The notes under the pieces: generated by a model
Told to the model about the DNA's origin: nothing
Seen by the model: only the letters and a program-made list of their open reading frames with translations
Database searches by the model: none
In this document: in pieces, positions 49,073 to 58,777 of the stretch
How the letters are laid out: the number at the start of each line of letters is the position of its first letter
How positions within the stretch are numbered: position 1 is the first letter of the stretch
Assembly (NCBI GenBank): GCA_045544455.1
Contig: JAZPYZ010000003.1
Span: 62,001-126,000 of the forward strand
Direction: 5' to 3'
DNA: 64,000 nucleotides
Origin: JAZPYZ01 sp045544455
GTDB lineage: Bacteria; Bacillota; Clostridia; Oscillospirales; Acutalibacteraceae
Program-made: the position numbers and the translations under genes

Positions 49073-50317
49073 ATGGACAGGTTAATATTTCACGTGGATG
49101 TCAATAGTGCATTTTTGTCCTGGGAAGCCACTCGCAGAGTTGCTAACGGCGAGGCGGATATCCGGTTGATTCCCTCTGCTATCGGCGGCGACCGCGACAA
49201 ACGAACCGGTGTTATTTTGGCCAAGTCCATTCCGGCTAAAAAATACGGCGTTAAGACCGGAGAACCTGTGGCGATGGCGTTGCGCAAATGTCCCCATCTG
49301 TTTCTGGCAAGGCCGGATTTTAAACTGTACGAGCAATCGTCCAAAGCGTTTATGGATATTTGTCGCGAAATCGCACCTGTGGTAGAAAAGGTTTCGATCG
49401 ACGAATGCTTTTTGGATATGTCGGGCACCCACCGCCTATATCCTGATCCGATTGCGGTGGCACATACCATCCGCGACCGGATTCGCAACGAATTGGGCTT
49501 TACGGTGAACGTGGGTATCGGAAACTGCAAGTTGCTGGCTAAAATGGCGAGTGACTTTGAAAAGCCGGATAAGGTGCACACGCTATACCGTCAAGAGATT
49601 GCCGCGAAAATGTGGCCGCTTGCAATTGGTGAATTGTTTTCGGTTGGTCATTCCACTGCCGAAAAATTGCAACGAGCCGGGATAAACACCATCGGAGATC
49701 TGGCAAACGCTGGGTTGTCCCGCGTGCAACGCCTCGTCGGGGTAAAAATGGGCCAACTGATTCACGATTATGCCAACGGAATCGATTTGTCAGAGGTTTT
49801 AGCGGCTCCTGAAGAGGCCAAGGGGTATAGCATTTCCACGACGCTGGAGGAAGACGTGGTTTCGACCGAGCAGGCGCACAAGGTGTTGTTGGCGTTGGCG
49901 GATAGCGTTACCGCGCGGATGCGAGCCGATGGTGCGAAGGCATATTGTGTGGCGGTTTCGATCCGATCCAACGATTTTAAAACCAAGTCGCACCAACGCT
50001 CGCTGGACAATGCCACCGACATTTCCAAAGAGGTGTATCACCTGTGCAAACAGCTGTTTGCCGAACTGTGGGACGGTCATACGCCACTTCGGTTGTTGGG
50101 GATTTCGTTGACCAATATCACCAAAGAAGACACTCACCAACTGTCTTTTTTCGCGGACGAAAGCAACGACAAAGCGCGGAAACTGGACCGGGCGTTGGAT
50201 GCCATTAACAACAAATACGGCTCGTCCACCGTGGTGCACGGTACCGGTATACAGTCAAATCTAAACGTGGGCAAGAAATATCAAGCGCAGATGGAACAAA
50301 AGAAAGACAAGGATTGA
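49073..50317 (+). CDS. dinB: DNA polymerase IV (Y-family)
   Basis: 414 residues. Translesion polymerase for damaged DNA. Palm motifs HVDVNSAFLSWE (metal Asp) and EKVSIDECFLDMS (catalytic Asp-Glu) are intact; helix-hairpin-helix GHSTAEKLQRAGINTIGDLA and the little-finger domain follow. The C-terminus ends QMEQKKDKD with no clear beta-clamp motif. The ribosome site is GAAAGGAG. A LexA box is not evident to me in the 120 bases upstream, which contain no further gene. Confidence 0.93.
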   Translation: MDRLIFHVDVNSAFLSWEATRRVANGEADIRLIPSAIGGDRDKRTGVILAKSIPAKKYGVKTGEPVAMALRKCPHLFLARPDFKLYEQSSKAFMDICREIAPVVEKVSIDECFLDMSGTHRLYPDPIAVAHTIRDRIRNELGFTVNVGIGNCKLLAKMASDFEKPDKVHTLYRQEIAAKMWPLAIGELFSVGHSTAEKLQRAGINTIGDLANAGLSRVQRLVGVKMGQLIHDYANGIDLSEVLAAPEEAKGYSISTTLEEDVVSTEQAHKVLLALADSVTARMRADGAKAYCVAVSIRSNDFKTKSHQRSLDNATDISKEVYHLCKQLFAELWDGHTPLRLLGISLTNITKEDTHQLSFFADESNDKARKLDRALDAINNKYGSSTVVHGTGIQSNLNVGKKYQAQMEQKKDKD

Positions 50318-50374
50318 CGATATTTGCGCTCGCGCTAATGAATACGATCGCAACACACACCGATAAATACAGCC

Positions 50375-50408
50375 AAAAGCAGCCAGTCGCTTGACTGGCT
50401 GCTTTTTT
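50375..50408 (+). terminator. dinB terminator
   Basis: 14-bp stem AAAAGCAGCCAGTC and complement, GCTT loop, T6. Confidence 0.92.
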
Positions 50409-50459
50409 GACAGTTTTGTTGGTGGCCGTGTCGCACGGTGACGAACAACGGTAGAAAGG

Positions 50460-51290
50460 TTATTTTACAAACGGATTACGATGTTTGGCATCGTCGACTT
50501 TTTCGGGTGTGTAGTGGGTTTGCTTGCGGTATTCGGTCGGGGTGCAGTCGGTTTTGGCTTTAAAGGTGCGCATAAAATGCACGTCGTTTTCATATCCGCA
50601 CAGTTGTGCGATCGTCCCGACGGTATAGTCGGTGCTAAACAATAAATATTTGGCATATTCGATCCGACTGGTGGTGATATCCTGTTTGATACCGGTCCCA
50701 AAAAACGCTTTATATTGGTGTTGCAAATACGAAATACTGATCGATAACTGTTTGGCCATATTTTCGACCGACCATTTTTGTCCCGGATGCAAAAAGATGT
50801 TTTGGCGAAGTTCGGTCAGTTCTTTGGTCAAAGCCGACTCGCTTTCTGTGATCGCTGCATGGCAATAATCGGAGATTTTTAGCATCATCAACCGAAAGTA
50901 TAATGCGGCCGATGTGTCGGCGTTTTGGTTGTTGGAATATATCTCATAACACATGTTTCGAATGATGGAAGACAGTTCGGAAACACTGGGAAATTCGAGT
51001 ATGTGATCAAACCGAATCCCCATCGACATCCATTCTTCGATTTCCACCTCTTGAGCTTCGAAATGGATCCAATCGTTGACAAATTCTGCGCCGTTCGCGC
51101 CGTAAATTTGCGGTGTGCCTTTTCGAAACAACACAACCGCGTTGCCGGTTGTGTGACATACCGTATCGTTGAATCGGAAGAAGGCAGGGGACCGCACGAT
51201 CAACACAATATAATCACCTGATCCGTTGGGGCGTTGAATCTGAAAACCATCCGCGTGCCGGTAATTGTATCCACAGTTCACAATCTTCAT
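50460..51290 (-). CDS. AraC-family regulator of the arabinofuranosidase
   Basis: 276 residues from ATG 51290 (MKIVNCGYNYRH). An N-terminal sugar-sensing cupin part (IQRPNGSGDYIVLIVRSPAFF, PQIYGANGAEFVNDWIHFE) is followed by two helix-turn-helix motifs (VENMAKQLSISISYLQHQYK and VGTIAQLCGYENDVHFMRTFKAK). The longer frame starting at 51341 lacks a ribosome site and extends into the divergent promoter. Divergent from the GH51 gene and presumably activates it in response to arabinose or oligosaccharides. Confidence 0.9.
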   Translation of the reverse strand: MKIVNCGYNYRHADGFQIQRPNGSGDYIVLIVRSPAFFRFNDTVCHTTGNAVVLFRKGTPQIYGANGAEFVNDWIHFEAQEVEIEEWMSMGIRFDHILEFPSVSELSSIIRNMCYEIYSNNQNADTSAALYFRLMMLKISDYCHAAITESESALTKELTELRQNIFLHPGQKWSVENMAKQLSISISYLQHQYKAFFGTGIKQDITTSRIEYAKYLLFSTDYTVGTIAQLCGYENDVHFMRTFKAKTDCTPTEYRKQTHYTPEKVDDAKHRNPFVK

Positions 51291-51398
51291 AAGGCTACCT
51301 CGAAAAGCAGAAAACATCAGTCTTTCAACATTATAAATCATTTAAAACACGGTGTCAATGTTGTATTATAAAGGAAAACGGCGAGGGAGGATAAACGT

Positions 51399-52883
51399 GT
51401 GAAAGCAGAAATTATCATTAATAAACATTTTCGGATTGGCGAGATTGACAAACGCATTTATGGTTCGTTTGTGGAACATTTAGGCAGATGTGTGTACGGC
51501 GGTATTTACGATCCCGGACACGAAACCGCGGATGAGTTGGGTTTTCGCCAAGACGTGGCGGATTTGGTCAAAGAGATCAACGTGCCGATCGTGCGGTATC
51601 CGGGCGGTAATTTTGTGTCCGGTTTTAACTGGGAGGACAGCATTGGCGAAAAATCCAAGCGCCCGCGCCGACAAGATCTCGCATGGAAATCGATCGAAAC
51701 CAATGAGGTGGGTATTAACGAATTTCAAGCGTGGGCAAAATCGGTCGGTGCCGAAATCGATATGGCGGTCAACCTCGGTACGCGCGGTCCTGTCGATGCG
51801 CAAAATCTGCTCGAATACTGCAACTCTGACAGTGACACTCATTATGCCAATCTGCGCCGCGAAAACGGGTTTGAAAAACCGTTCGGCATCAAAACTTGGT
51901 GTTTGGGTAACGAGATGGATGGTGAGTGGCAGATCGGTCACAAAACCGCCGAGGAATACGGGCGTATTGCGGTCGAAACCGCGAAAATGATGAAATGGAC
52001 CGATCCGAGTATCGAACTGGTCGTGTGCGGCAGTTCCAAATACCATATTCCCAGCTTTGGTGAGTGGGAAACCACCGTGTTGGACCATGCATACGACTAC
52101 GTGGATTATATCTCGATGCACCAATATTACCGCGATCCCGAAATCACGACCGATTATCTTGGCCGTTCGGTACATATGGATCGGTTCATCAAAGCGGTGA
52201 TCTCGTTGTGCGATGCTGTGAAAGCCAAAAAGCGTACCGACAAAACCATCAACATCGCCTTTGACGAGTGGAATATTTGGTTCCGGCGCGAAGAGACGGT
52301 GGACAATTGGCAGGTCGCGCCTCCCATTTTGGAAGACGTGTATAACTTGGAAGATGCGCTGTTGGTCGGCACGATGCTGATGACGTTGCAAAACAACTGT
52401 GACCGGGTAAAAATCGCATGTTTGGCGCAGTTGGTCAACGTGATCGCTCCGATCATGACCGAGACGGGCGGCGACATTTGGAAACAAACGATTTTCTATC
52501 CGTATATGTATGCGTCTCAAAACGGGCGAGGATCTGCGCTGAAAACGATCAACCAATGCGACACCTATCAAACAACCGATGGATTGACCGTGCCGTATCT
52601 GGAAACGTCGGTGATTCTTAATGAAGATAAGCGAGAGATCGTGGTGTTTGCGGTCAACCGTAGTTTGGACGAAGCGCTGACAATCGATCTTCAGTTTGAA
52701 GGGTTTGATACGGTGACGAAAATGGAACACATCGAATTATATGCCGATAATTTAAAGGCCATCAACACCAAAGGGGACGAAGGCGTCTCGCCGCGCAAGG
52801 TGGCGTTTTCGCCGAAAACATCGTCACAACACAGCGAAACGTTGAAGAAACATTCTTGGAATATGCTTACGTATTCGTATTAA
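51399..52883 (+). CDS. Alpha-L-arabinofuranosidase, GH51
   Basis: 494 residues, cytoplasmic (no signal peptide). Releases terminal L-arabinofuranose from arabinan and arabinoxylan oligosaccharides. Acid/base Glu172 in GNEMDGEW, nucleophile Glu290 in FDEWNIWF, plus GSFVEHLGRCVYGG and RYPGGNFVSGFNWEDSIG, which are GH51 hallmarks. GTG 51399 follows GAGGGAGG. No arabinose isomerase or transporter is adjacent, so the gene stands alone with its regulator. Confidence 0.95.
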   Translation: MKAEIIINKHFRIGEIDKRIYGSFVEHLGRCVYGGIYDPGHETADELGFRQDVADLVKEINVPIVRYPGGNFVSGFNWEDSIGEKSKRPRRQDLAWKSIETNEVGINEFQAWAKSVGAEIDMAVNLGTRGPVDAQNLLEYCNSDSDTHYANLRRENGFEKPFGIKTWCLGNEMDGEWQIGHKTAEEYGRIAVETAKMMKWTDPSIELVVCGSSKYHIPSFGEWETTVLDHAYDYVDYISMHQYYRDPEITTDYLGRSVHMDRFIKAVISLCDAVKAKKRTDKTINIAFDEWNIWFRREETVDNWQVAPPILEDVYNLEDALLVGTMLMTLQNNCDRVKIACLAQLVNVIAPIMTETGGDIWKQTIFYPYMYASQNGRGSALKTINQCDTYQTTDGLTVPYLETSVILNEDKREIVVFAVNRSLDEALTIDLQFEGFDTVTKMEHIELYADNLKAINTKGDEGVSPRKVAFSPKTSSQHSETLKKHSWNMLTYSY

Positions 52884-52907
52884 TCGGCCGAAACCTTAAT
52901 AGCAAGA

Positions 52908-52941
52908 AAAAAGAGCAAGTCGTTATCGACTTGCTCTTTTC
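52908..52941. terminator. Shared terminator between GH51 and the dehydrogenase gene
   Basis: AAAAGAGCAAGTCG-TTAT-CGACTTGCTCTTTT, perfect 14-bp stem. Confidence 0.92.
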
Positions 52942-52944
52942 GTA

Positions 52945-54183
52945 TTAGAAATGATCGAGTAAATACGCTTCGGCTTCGGCACTCCACAAGCCGTTGTTTT
53001 GTTTAACCAGATCGGCCAACGTCTTGAATCGTGCGTCGGTTTCACCAAGTTTGGCGAAATCGTCGATAGCGGTCAACGGCATGCGAATATGCGTATAGAT
53101 CAGTTTTTTGCCGCCCGGAATCTTCGGCAGATTCAGGGTGGTATCGATCGCGGCATCGATGCCGCCGATATGGGTAATCATCACCGCCGGGTTGATACGG
53201 TTTTCCCCGATCAGACGAACGATGTCTTTCATATCGTCCGGCGTACTGCCGCTGGTGCCGGCAATGTGGTGTTGCGCGTAGTGCACGTTATAGAAGTTTA
53301 ACGGTGCGCTGAACGTTTTATCCATCGGGCCTGCAAAGAAGTTTAAGCATCCGTCAAACGCGAGCAGGGCATCGGCGAGTTCGACCACCGCCGGTACCGG
53401 CGCGTATACGAACACGTCGTCGTATCCTTTGCCGTCGGTCAGTCCCAACAGCTCCTCTTTGTCGGAAGTGTTGATGAAAACGAGTTTAATGTTGTCTTTG
53501 GCGGCATCGGCAGGGGAGAAGATCTGTTCGGCGCGCGCAAGACGTGCCGTGTCGAGATCGGTTACCACCACGAGCGACGGTTTGATATCCCCGTGCAACG
53601 CAATGTCGATCGCTTCGAGTCCCATCGGGCCGCACCCGGCGAGAATTGCCACCTTGCCGTTCGGCTTAATACCGGCGACCGGCAACAGATCCTGATCCAA
53701 ATGCAGGTTGGCTTTGTAGCCGCGCAACACGCAGGAGGCCGGTTCGATCAACGAACCGCTAAAGAAGGAATCGCTGTTGAGTTTGATTAAAAAGCCGTTA
53801 TCGATGATATGTTCATACACGATCGAATAGGTGGATACACCGCCGATTTCGTGGAACGAATACCCAATGGTGTCGACTCCGCCGAGATAGGATAACACCG
53901 GTGGAATAATCACCTTGTCGCCCACGGCGTATTGGTCTTTCCATTTATCGGTGACCTCCACCACTTCGCCGCAAAACTCATGTCCGATGACGGTCGGGTT
54001 GTTCGCCACGTCGTTCGGAACGCGCAGGTGCGCGGCACCTTGTTGTGCCGTTTTGTAGGTGGACATACACACGCTGTCGGATACCACTTTGATCAAAATC
54101 TCACCGGGTTTCAAGGCCGGCAATTCAAATTCTTCCAATCGCAAATCGCGCTCGCCGTATAGGCGTACGGCTGTTGTTTTCAT
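52945..54183 (-). CDS. L-sorbose-1-phosphate reductase-like zinc dehydrogenase
   Basis: 412 residues from ATG 54183, which has AGGAGG 8 bases upstream; the longer frame would start inside the aldolase gene's tail. MDR fold with SVCMSTYKTAQQG at the catalytic zinc position, GHEFCGEVVEV, and the cofactor motif LAGCGPMGLEAIDIALHG. Length and the SMxT-type motif resemble SorE, which reduces L-sorbose 1-phosphate to glucitol 6-phosphate. It follows the aldolase gene by 13 bases, and the operon faces a SorC-family regulator, which supports a ketose- or polyol-phosphate pathway. No PTS genes are close. Confidence 0.85.
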   Translation of the reverse strand: MKTTAVRLYGERDLRLEEFELPALKPGEILIKVVSDSVCMSTYKTAQQGAAHLRVPNDVANNPTVIGHEFCGEVVEVTDKWKDQYAVGDKVIIPPVLSYLGGVDTIGYSFHEIGGVSTYSIVYEHIIDNGFLIKLNSDSFFSGSLIEPASCVLRGYKANLHLDQDLLPVAGIKPNGKVAILAGCGPMGLEAIDIALHGDIKPSLVVVTDLDTARLARAEQIFSPADAAKDNIKLVFINTSDKEELLGLTDGKGYDDVFVYAPVPAVVELADALLAFDGCLNFFAGPMDKTFSAPLNFYNVHYAQHHIAGTSGSTPDDMKDIVRLIGENRINPAVMITHIGGIDAAIDTTLNLPKIPGGKKLIYTHIRMPLTAIDDFAKLGETDARFKTLADLVKQNNGLWSAEAEAYLLDHF

Positions 54184-54196
54184 TGGCGTTTCCTCC

Positions 54197-55072
54197 TTAC
54201 ACTCTACCGGCGCTGCCAAAGGTTCTCAGTTTGTTTTTCACGACTTCTTTCATCATTGCGCGTGCATCTTCAAAGATGATGAACGGCCAGGTCGATGGGT
54301 TGGTCATGGTGTCGAGTTTGGCTTTGAGGCCTGCGTTCATGGCGCCCACCACGTCGGAATAGATGTTGATTTTGGTGATGCCGTGTTCGATCGCCATCTT
54401 CATCTGATCGTCGGGCGTACCGCTACCGCCGTGTAACACCAACGGTCTGTCGCACACCGCGGTGATCTTATCCAGCAGATCGATCCGCAACGACGGAGTT
54501 TTGCGATACACGCCGTGCGAGGTGCCGATCGCAATCGCCAATGCGTCCACGTCGGTCCGTTCCACAAATTCGACTACTTCTTCCGGCACGGTCAGGGTAT
54601 CTTCGGGGTTTTCATCGTCTTTTGCGGCGGCGTTCTCTTTGCCGCCCACCATCGCATCGCCCACGTGACCGAGTTCCGCTTCCACCGAGATGCCTTTTGC
54701 GTGTGCATAGTTTACCACTTCGGCGGTTTTGGCGGCGTTCTCACTGAACGGCAGCACCGATCCGTCAAACATCACCGAACTGAATCCTGCATCGCACGCC
54801 GCTTTAATGGCGTCAAAATCGGTCGCGTGGTCGAGATGGAAACACACGGGAACGTTAAAATGATTAGATGCTTCCCGTACCATTGAGGTCATCAACGGCA
54901 ACCCTTTGCCGACGAGATCCACGCCCAATCCCATCAGTAATGCCGGAGAACGCTCTTCCTCACAGGCCTCCAACACCGCTTTCATCATTTCGTAGTTGCT
55001 CACGTCAAACGCCGGAAGCGCATAATGATTTTTGCGCGCGTCTTCCAACATGTCTTTCATCGATACTAACAT
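54197..55072 (-). CDS. Class II fructose-bisphosphate aldolase family protein
   Basis: 291 residues from ATG 55072 (AGGAGA 7 bases upstream). Zinc ligands in CFHLDHATD, the SVMFDGSVLPF loop, VEAELGHVG, IGTSHGVY and LHGGSGT phosphate-binding strands are intact. Substrate may be fructose- or tagatose-bisphosphate; pairing with the sorbose-type reductase suggests a dedicated catabolic aldolase. First gene of the two-gene operon controlled by the dyad at 55117-55149. Confidence 0.9.
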   Translation of the reverse strand: MLVSMKDMLEDARKNHYALPAFDVSNYEMMKAVLEACEEERSPALLMGLGVDLVGKGLPLMTSMVREASNHFNVPVCFHLDHATDFDAIKAACDAGFSSVMFDGSVLPFSENAAKTAEVVNYAHAKGISVEAELGHVGDAMVGGKENAAAKDDENPEDTLTVPEEVVEFVERTDVDALAIAIGTSHGVYRKTPSLRIDLLDKITAVCDRPLVLHGGSGTPDDQMKMAIEHGITKINIYSDVVGAMNAGLKAKLDTMTNPSTWPFIIFEDARAMMKEVVKNKLRTFGSAGRV

Positions 55073-55104
55073 CACAACATCTCCTTTTTTTCGAATATAC
55101 ATTC

Positions 55105-55133
55105 ATCATACCACCAGATTTAACATTTGTCAA
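55105..55133 (-). promoter_or_regulatory. Promoter of the aldolase/reductase operon
   Basis: Minus strand: TTGACA (55133-55128), 17-base spacer, TATGAT (55110-55105). Confidence 0.85.
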
Positions 55134-55149
55134 ATACAAATGTTAAATC
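55117..55149. promoter_or_regulatory. SorC-family operator dyad
   Basis: Perfect 14-bp inverted repeat GATTTAACATTTGT-CAAAT-ACAAATGTTAAATC. It covers the -35 box of the aldolase promoter and touches the -35 box of the regulator promoter. Confidence 0.85.
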
Positions 55150-55150
55150 G

Positions 55151-55179
55151 TTGACATCGAGGGGTAATAATGGTAAAAT
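55151..55179 (+). promoter_or_regulatory. Promoter of the SorC-family gene
   Basis: TTGACA 55151-55156, 17-base spacer, TAAAAT 55174-55179. Confidence 0.8.
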
Positions 55180-55210
55180 TAAGATAATAACACAGAAAAG
55201 GTATGTGGAT

Positions 55211-56125
55211 ATGAACGAGGATAAACAACTGATGGCCCAGGTGGCCACGTTATATTATGAGAAGAAATATACACAACAAGAGATTGCAAACGTGATGGAT
55301 CTGTCGCGGCAAACGGTATCGAAATTATTAAACGATGCGTTGAACATGCGTGTGGTTGAAATTAAGATCCACAATCCCGAACAGGATTGCCACGAACTGG
55401 AAATACAACTGTGCGATACCTTTGGTTTGCAAGCGGCGGTAGTGTGCGGTGTTGGTAGCAAGCACGAATCGATTCGCCGGTTGATGACCGTGAAGGCGGC
55501 AGCGCAATATTTGGTGCCGTTGTTTCAAAACGGGGGGCAAAACATTGCCGTTTCGTGGGGACGAACCATGCAAGCATTGGTAGAAGAATTGCCGGAGATC
55601 AACACGTCCGGCAACGTGGTATTCCCGTTGTTTGGTGCTACCGATAACGTGGAACCGTGTTTTTTGTCGAATGAGTTGGCCAGAGGAATGGCGGATAAAA
55701 TCGGGGCACGTGTTCAGTATGCGTGGTTCCCGTATCGGCCGGACAATCATAACGATAGCGTGTTATTGCAAAAAACATCCTATTATCAAATGTTGCAGAA
55801 TTTGTGGGATACCATTGATGTGGGGGTTGTCGGGATCGGCAACACCACGGTACTGGATTTGTTCGCAAGCACCTTTGGTTATAACGGAAAACAGACCGCG
55901 GCGATCGGCGATATTGCTACGCGTTTTTTCACCGAAACCGGCGAATTGCTCGATTTGTATGAGGATACGTTGTGCGCTTCGGCACAGCATTTAAAACACG
56001 CAAAACAACTGGTGGCGGTAGCTTGCGGCAACGATAAAGTGTCGGCGATTGCCGGCGCGCTTCGCACCGGATTGGTCGATGTGCTGATCACCGACGAATA
56101 TACCGCCAAGCAAATCGTCGAGTAG
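55211..56125 (+). CDS. SorC/DeoR-C-type sugar-binding transcriptional regulator
   Basis: 304 residues. Sigma-factor-like HTH at the N-terminus (KKYTQQEIANVMDLSRQTVSKLLNDAL, about residues 18-44), then the SorC sugar-phosphate-binding domain (ISWGRTM region as AVSWGRTMQALVEELP; VVGIGNTTV; DIATRFF; AVACGNDKVSAIAGALRTGLVDVLITDE). ATG 55211 is used; the open frame further upstream runs through the promoter. Divergent from the aldolase/reductase pair, which it presumably controls. Confidence 0.92.
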   Translation: MNEDKQLMAQVATLYYEKKYTQQEIANVMDLSRQTVSKLLNDALNMRVVEIKIHNPEQDCHELEIQLCDTFGLQAAVVCGVGSKHESIRRLMTVKAAAQYLVPLFQNGGQNIAVSWGRTMQALVEELPEINTSGNVVFPLFGATDNVEPCFLSNELARGMADKIGARVQYAWFPYRPDNHNDSVLLQKTSYYQMLQNLWDTIDVGVVGIGNTTVLDLFASTFGYNGKQTAAIGDIATRFFTETGELLDLYEDTLCASAQHLKHAKQLVAVACGNDKVSAIAGALRTGLVDVLITDEYTAKQIVE

Positions 56126-56160
56126 AGCGTTACCGAGCGATAATACGCCGAAAATTGGTA

Positions 56161-56192
56161 AAAAATGGCCCCCTTCCAACGAAGGGGGTTTC
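56161..56192 (+). terminator. Probable terminator after the SorC gene
   Basis: CCCCCTTC-CAAC-GAAGGGGG followed by only three T; moderate. Confidence 0.55.
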
Positions 56193-56204
56193 GTGTTATC
56201 CGTC

Positions 56205-56233
56205 TTGCTTTTTAAAAGGCGGTAGGGTATAAT
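56205..56233 (+). promoter_or_regulatory. Promoter of the choline-binding-type glucosaminidase
   Basis: TTGCTT 56205-56210, 17-base spacer, TATAAT 56228-56233. Confidence 0.7.
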
Positions 56234-56302
56234 ATTTTGTTGAACGATGTCATATGAAGACGATGGAAATTCGGTTGCGGTTCGACACGGGAAGGAGCTT
56301 TT

Positions 56303-58726
56303 ATGAAGAACACACATATTACCAAACGGTTCGTTTCGATTATCGTGCTTTTAGCGGTACTGATGTCCACAGTTCCTGCTGTTGTGCAAGCAGATTCCGG
56401 CACCCTTGCCACCCATACCGGTACGGTCAACGTAGAGGGTTCTATGCTTCGCGTGCGATCCGGTCCCAGCACTTCGCACACGATACTGGGCAAGTTGGAA
56501 CACGGTACATTGGTATATATTTATGAAATCACCGATAACAACTGGTATAAAATCGCGTACAATGACGGGTATGGCTATATCAGCGGTGCGTATGTGATCA
56601 ATCTGCAGGAGATTCCGGTATACGATACGGGTGTTGATTTTGAAACGCATTTGACCAACCAACAATTTCCCGAGACATATAAAGTACTGTTGCGTCAACT
56701 TCACGCGGCACATCCCAACTGGGTGTTTTTAGCCGATCATTTACCGATGACCTGGGCCGATGCGGTTGCGGCGGAAAGTATGACCGGGGTAAACCTGGTT
56801 CAACACAACTATTCGGCTATCCCCGATTCATGGAAATCCATGGCGGAGGGTGCTTATAACTGGAGTACGGGTAGTTATGAGCCTCTCGATGGAGCGAATT
56901 GGGTGGCGGTCGAGTCGGAAGTGGTTGCCTATTATATGGAACCGCGCAATTTCTTGAACGAACAGGATATCTATCTGTTTGTGGACCAAAGCTATAACCC
57001 CAACGTTCAAACGAAAGAGGGGTTACAGTTGATCCTGAACGGTACCTTTATGGAAGGAGCGTTCCCGGAAGATACCTACAGCACCTATGCGGATCTTCTG
57101 ATGGAGGCGGCCCAAGCGACGGGCGTCAGTCCGTATGCACTTGCGGCCAGCATTCTTGTCGAACAAGGTCTTAACGGGCAAGGGAACAGCATTTCCGGCA
57201 CGGTATCGGGGTATTATGATACCAACGGCAACTATGTCGATTGTGCCGGCTATTATAACCATTTCAATATCCGTGCGTGGGCGCGGGAAGGAATGTCGGC
57301 CGTACAGGCGGGGCTTACCTATGCGAAAGGGACGGGCAGTTACGGCCGTCCGTGGGATACTCGCGCGAAATCGATATTAGGCGGCGCGCAATATTATGCC
57401 GACGGATACATCAACGTCGGGCAAGATACGTTGTATTATAAAAAATTCGATATGATTGGTTCCGAATTCTATACGCACCAGTACATGACCAATATTCAAG
57501 GGGCGTATAGTGAAAACGGCAAATTGGCGAGCGTGTATGCCGGCCTTAGTAACGACAAGACGCTGACGTTTAATATTCCGGTGTATAGCGACATGCCGGA
57601 AACAAACCAAACGTATCTGCCGACTTCACAAGGAGCCAACAACTACTACATTACGGCGCTACAGGTGAACGGTACCCCGGTGAATGGATTTTACCTGTAT
57701 CAAAACGAATACGCCATGACGGTGAACAAGGGTACGCTCGTTATCGATGCGACGCTGCCGGAGGGCGCTACCGTGAGTGGTGCCGGCACGCGATACGTAA
57801 CGCATGGGCCAAACGTCATCACCTTGACGGTGACCGCGGCATCCGGCAAAACCGCCACCTATACTTTACATATCCAAGCCAACTTAAATGGCTGGACGTG
57901 GGACGGACGTTGGGCGTATTACCGAGATGGAGTTCAACTGGCAAATCAGTGGATGTTTGACGGGTATAACTGGTATTATATGGATGCCAGTGGCCATTGT
58001 GTCATAAATGGTTGGGTATGGGATAACCATACGTGGTACTATATGGGCGAATCGGGTGCCATGCATACCGGTTGGGTGAAGGTAGCGGATAGTTGGTATT
58101 ATATGAACCAATCTGGTGCCATGCAAACCGGGTGGATATACCTGGACGGCGTGTGGTATTATGCGAACGAGTCGGGCGCGATCCAAACCGGTTGGGTGCA
58201 GGTGAGCGATACCTGGTACTATATGAACGAGTCCGGTGGGATGCAGACCGGATGGTTGACATACAACGGTAGATGGTATTTCTTGCGTGAGACGGGCGCG
58301 ATGGTGACCGGTTGGTCCATGATAGGAGACCATTGGTATCACATGGACGCGGCGGGCGCCATGCAAACCGGTTGGCTGTATCTGGATGGCACGTGGTATT
58401 TCTTGAACCAATCTGGTGCCATGCAAACCGGCTGGTTGCATCTTGGCGGTTCGTGGTATTATGCGAGCGAGACGGGTGCGATCCAAACCGGCTGGGTAAT
58501 GATAGCCGGCACCTGGTATTATATGAACGAATCGGGCGCGATGCAAACCGGCTGGCAACAGATAAACGGCGCACGATACTATTTAGGAACGTCCGGTGGG
58601 ATGCAGACCGGTTGGGTGAAAGTGTCCGGTAAATGGTATTATCTGTACGATAACGGACAAATGGCTACCAACGTATATATATCCGGCGGATACATCAATT
58701 CTTACGGCGTGTGGCGTAAAGGGTAA
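56303..58726 (+). CDS. Secreted glucosaminidase with SH3 domain and 13 choline-binding-type repeats
   Basis: 807 residues, exported. Signal peptide (cut near residue 30), SH3b domain (GSMLRVRSGPSTSHTILGKLEHG, about 45-100), GH73-type glucosaminidase domain (about 210-370; ESEVVAYYMEPRNFLNEQ, ASILVEQG with the catalytic Glu, FNIRAWA), a cadherin-like beta-sandwich (about 450-530), then thirteen repeats of about 20 residues with W-x5-WYYM-x-SGAMQTG pattern (about 532-790). It would cut N-acetylglucosaminyl links in peptidoglycan while the repeats hold it on the surface. Whether this organism has choline on teichoic acid is unknown. The repeats are diverged enough to be stable but could still vary in number. 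Confidence 0.93.
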   Translation: MKNTHITKRFVSIIVLLAVLMSTVPAVVQADSGTLATHTGTVNVEGSMLRVRSGPSTSHTILGKLEHGTLVYIYEITDNNWYKIAYNDGYGYISGAYVINLQEIPVYDTGVDFETHLTNQQFPETYKVLLRQLHAAHPNWVFLADHLPMTWADAVAAESMTGVNLVQHNYSAIPDSWKSMAEGAYNWSTGSYEPLDGANWVAVESEVVAYYMEPRNFLNEQDIYLFVDQSYNPNVQTKEGLQLILNGTFMEGAFPEDTYSTYADLLMEAAQATGVSPYALAASILVEQGLNGQGNSISGTVSGYYDTNGNYVDCAGYYNHFNIRAWAREGMSAVQAGLTYAKGTGSYGRPWDTRAKSILGGAQYYADGYINVGQDTLYYKKFDMIGSEFYTHQYMTNIQGAYSENGKLASVYAGLSNDKTLTFNIPVYSDMPETNQTYLPTSQGANNYYITALQVNGTPVNGFYLYQNEYAMTVNKGTLVIDATLPEGATVSGAGTRYVTHGPNVITLTVTAASGKTATYTLHIQANLNGWTWDGRWAYYRDGVQLANQWMFDGYNWYYMDASGHCVINGWVWDNHTWYYMGESGAMHTGWVKVADSWYYMNQSGAMQTGWIYLDGVWYYANESGAIQTGWVQVSDTWYYMNESGGMQTGWLTYNGRWYFLRETGAMVTGWSMIGDHWYHMDAAGAMQTGWLYLDGTWYFLNQSGAMQTGWLHLGGSWYYASETGAIQTGWVMIAGTWYYMNESGAMQTGWQQINGARYYLGTSGGMQTGWVKVSGKWYYLYDNGQMATNVYISGGYINSYGVWRKG

Positions 58727-58766
58727 AAAAAGAGCATCCCGACAAGATTGTCGGGATGCTCTTTTT
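58727..58766. terminator. Shared terminator between glucosaminidase and LCP genes
   Basis: 18-bp stem beginning AAAAAGAGCATCCCGACA with its complement, AGAT loop. Confidence 0.92.
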
Positions 58767-58777
58767 ATTATACGTCA

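Noticed and set aside
51480..52730. 416-codon minus-strand frame under the GH51 gene
   Set aside because: Shadow of a gene with intact catalytic residues.
57884..58558. Minus-strand frames under the choline-binding repeats
   Set aside because: Repetitive shadows of the sense repeats.
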